DNA from: Paraburkholderia rhynchosiae
GTDB lineage: Bacteria > Pseudomonadota > Gammaproteobacteria > Burkholderiales > Burkholderiaceae
Length of the DNA stretch: 64,000 nucleotides
Direction: 5' to 3'
Assembly: GCF_002879865.1 (NCBI RefSeq)
Contig: NZ_PNXY01000002.1
Coordinates: 248,001 to 312,000 of the forward strand
In this document: piece by piece, positions 63,588 to 64,000 of the stretch
Layout of the letters: each line of letters begins with the position of its first letter
Position numbering within the stretch: the stretch's first letter is position 1
Notes under the pieces: model-generated
Told to the model about the DNA's origin: nothing
What the model saw: only the letters and a program-made list of their open reading frames with translations
Database searches by the model: none
Translations under genes and position numbers: made by a program

Positions 63588-64000
63588 TCAGATCGTCGAA
63601 AGCGGTTGTGCCGAGCAAGCGCTCGGCTGCAGCGTGACATTGGCGGGTCCATGCAGCACCGCGAGGATGAAAAAATCAGGCCCCAGGCCCAGACGGACGA
63701 TGGCGCGCAGCAACCAGCGCAGGTTGTAACCGGCAGCGCACAGTACCGCGGATGGCGCATCGCCGGTTTGCCCTTTGAGCCAGCAACGCCGCATGCCGTG
63801 GTCGTTCTTCACATCGCCGATGACCGGTTCGTTCGTGTATCGTCGCTTGAGCCAGCGTCGCTGCGTGCTGGTCAGGGTCTTCCGTTTGCCGCGATGAATC
63901 AGTTGTACTGGTGATACTTTGGCATTGACGCCCCGAACCCCGTGATCGACCAGCACGGCCTTCGGTTGCGGTGTACCCGGCAGATGCTGCAACAGAAAGG
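63588..64000 (-). pseudogene. IS5-family transposase, C-terminal part (runs off window)
   Basis: The frame to the window edge includes AVLVDHGVRGVNAKVSPVQL, the second Asp region, and EPVIGDVKNDHGMRRCWLKG with the catalytic Glu, then AAGYNLRWLLRAI. This is the end of an IS5-like (IS1182/IS5 superfamily) transposase; whether the element is whole cannot be seen. Called incomplete because the start lies outside. Confidence 0.7.

Noticed and set aside
1-64000. CRISPR array or prophage structural genes
   Set aside because: No regularly spaced short repeats and no capsid, terminase or tail genes were seen.

Overview
The window looks like a chromosomal stretch of a beta-proteobacterium of the Burkholderia/Paraburkholderia group. 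The left 7.6 kb carries a dense, GC-rich housekeeping block (TPR lipoprotein-like gene, cysS, an AlkA-type glycosylase, accA, tilS, lysC, tRNA-Ser-GCU) in an order I associate with that group. The rest is accessory DNA: a tRNA-anchored island full of IS fragments, pseudogenes and decayed beta-rhizobial symbiosis genes.

Layout. (1) 1-7.64 kb: conserved core ending in tRNA-Ser(GCU). (2) 7.7-10.1 kb: island edge with a strong terminator, a scrap of a P4-type integrase, an AbiEi-like antitoxin fragment and the C-terminal part of a TonB receptor. (3) 10.2-20.4 kb: a zinc-starvation cluster (DUF1826, two COG0523 GTPases, CysRS2, gamma-carbonic anhydrase, QueD-like, dihydroorotase-like, HisI-like, Zur, PIG-L deacetylase, frameshifted SET protein). 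Three copies of the same palindrome lie in its promoter regions and are probable Zur operators. (4) 20.5-26.1 kb: a cobalamin riboswitch, a tiny leader ORF and a TonB receptor plus ABC importer operon. (5) 26.1-29.8 kb: a COG0523 remnant, a second AbiEi-like gene with a frameshifted AbiEii-like partner, and a complete IS30-family element. (6) 30.2-38.0 kb: one 2590-codon gene coding for a single protein with a DnaG-like CHC2 zinc finger and TOPRIM, a reverse transcriptase with YVDD, a large unrecognised middle, a low-complexity linker and a C-terminal nitrilase domain. This is the most striking item and a candidate anti-phage system related to RT-nitrilase (DRT type 1) defence. (7) 38.0-49.6 kb: a UDG-fold-like gene, IS debris, broken metabolic genes and an intact cytochrome P450. 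(8) 49.6-63.1 kb: symbiosis genes: nodU, nodS, nolO, nod box and truncated nodD; TPR gene, fixX (broken), nifW, nifV with a sigma-54 promoter and NifA site; glnT fragment; nodC (broken), nodB, nodA; nod box and full nodD. (9) 63.1-64 kb: transposase fragments.

How it works together. The zinc block reads as a Zur regulon: when zinc is short, metallochaperone GTPases and second copies of metal-dependent enzymes (Cys-tRNA charging, pyrimidine and histidine synthesis, queuosine, carbonic anhydrase) would be switched on. The B12 block is a self-contained riboswitch-controlled import operon. The symbiosis block holds a duplicated nodD-nod box module of about 635 bp, each copy facing a nod operon. 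However, nodC, the chitin-oligosaccharide synthase needed for any Nod factor, is wrecked, fixX carries two frameshifts and nodIJ/nodH are absent here, so this locus alone should not support nodulation. All assignments are by reading motifs and remembered families; no database search was run.
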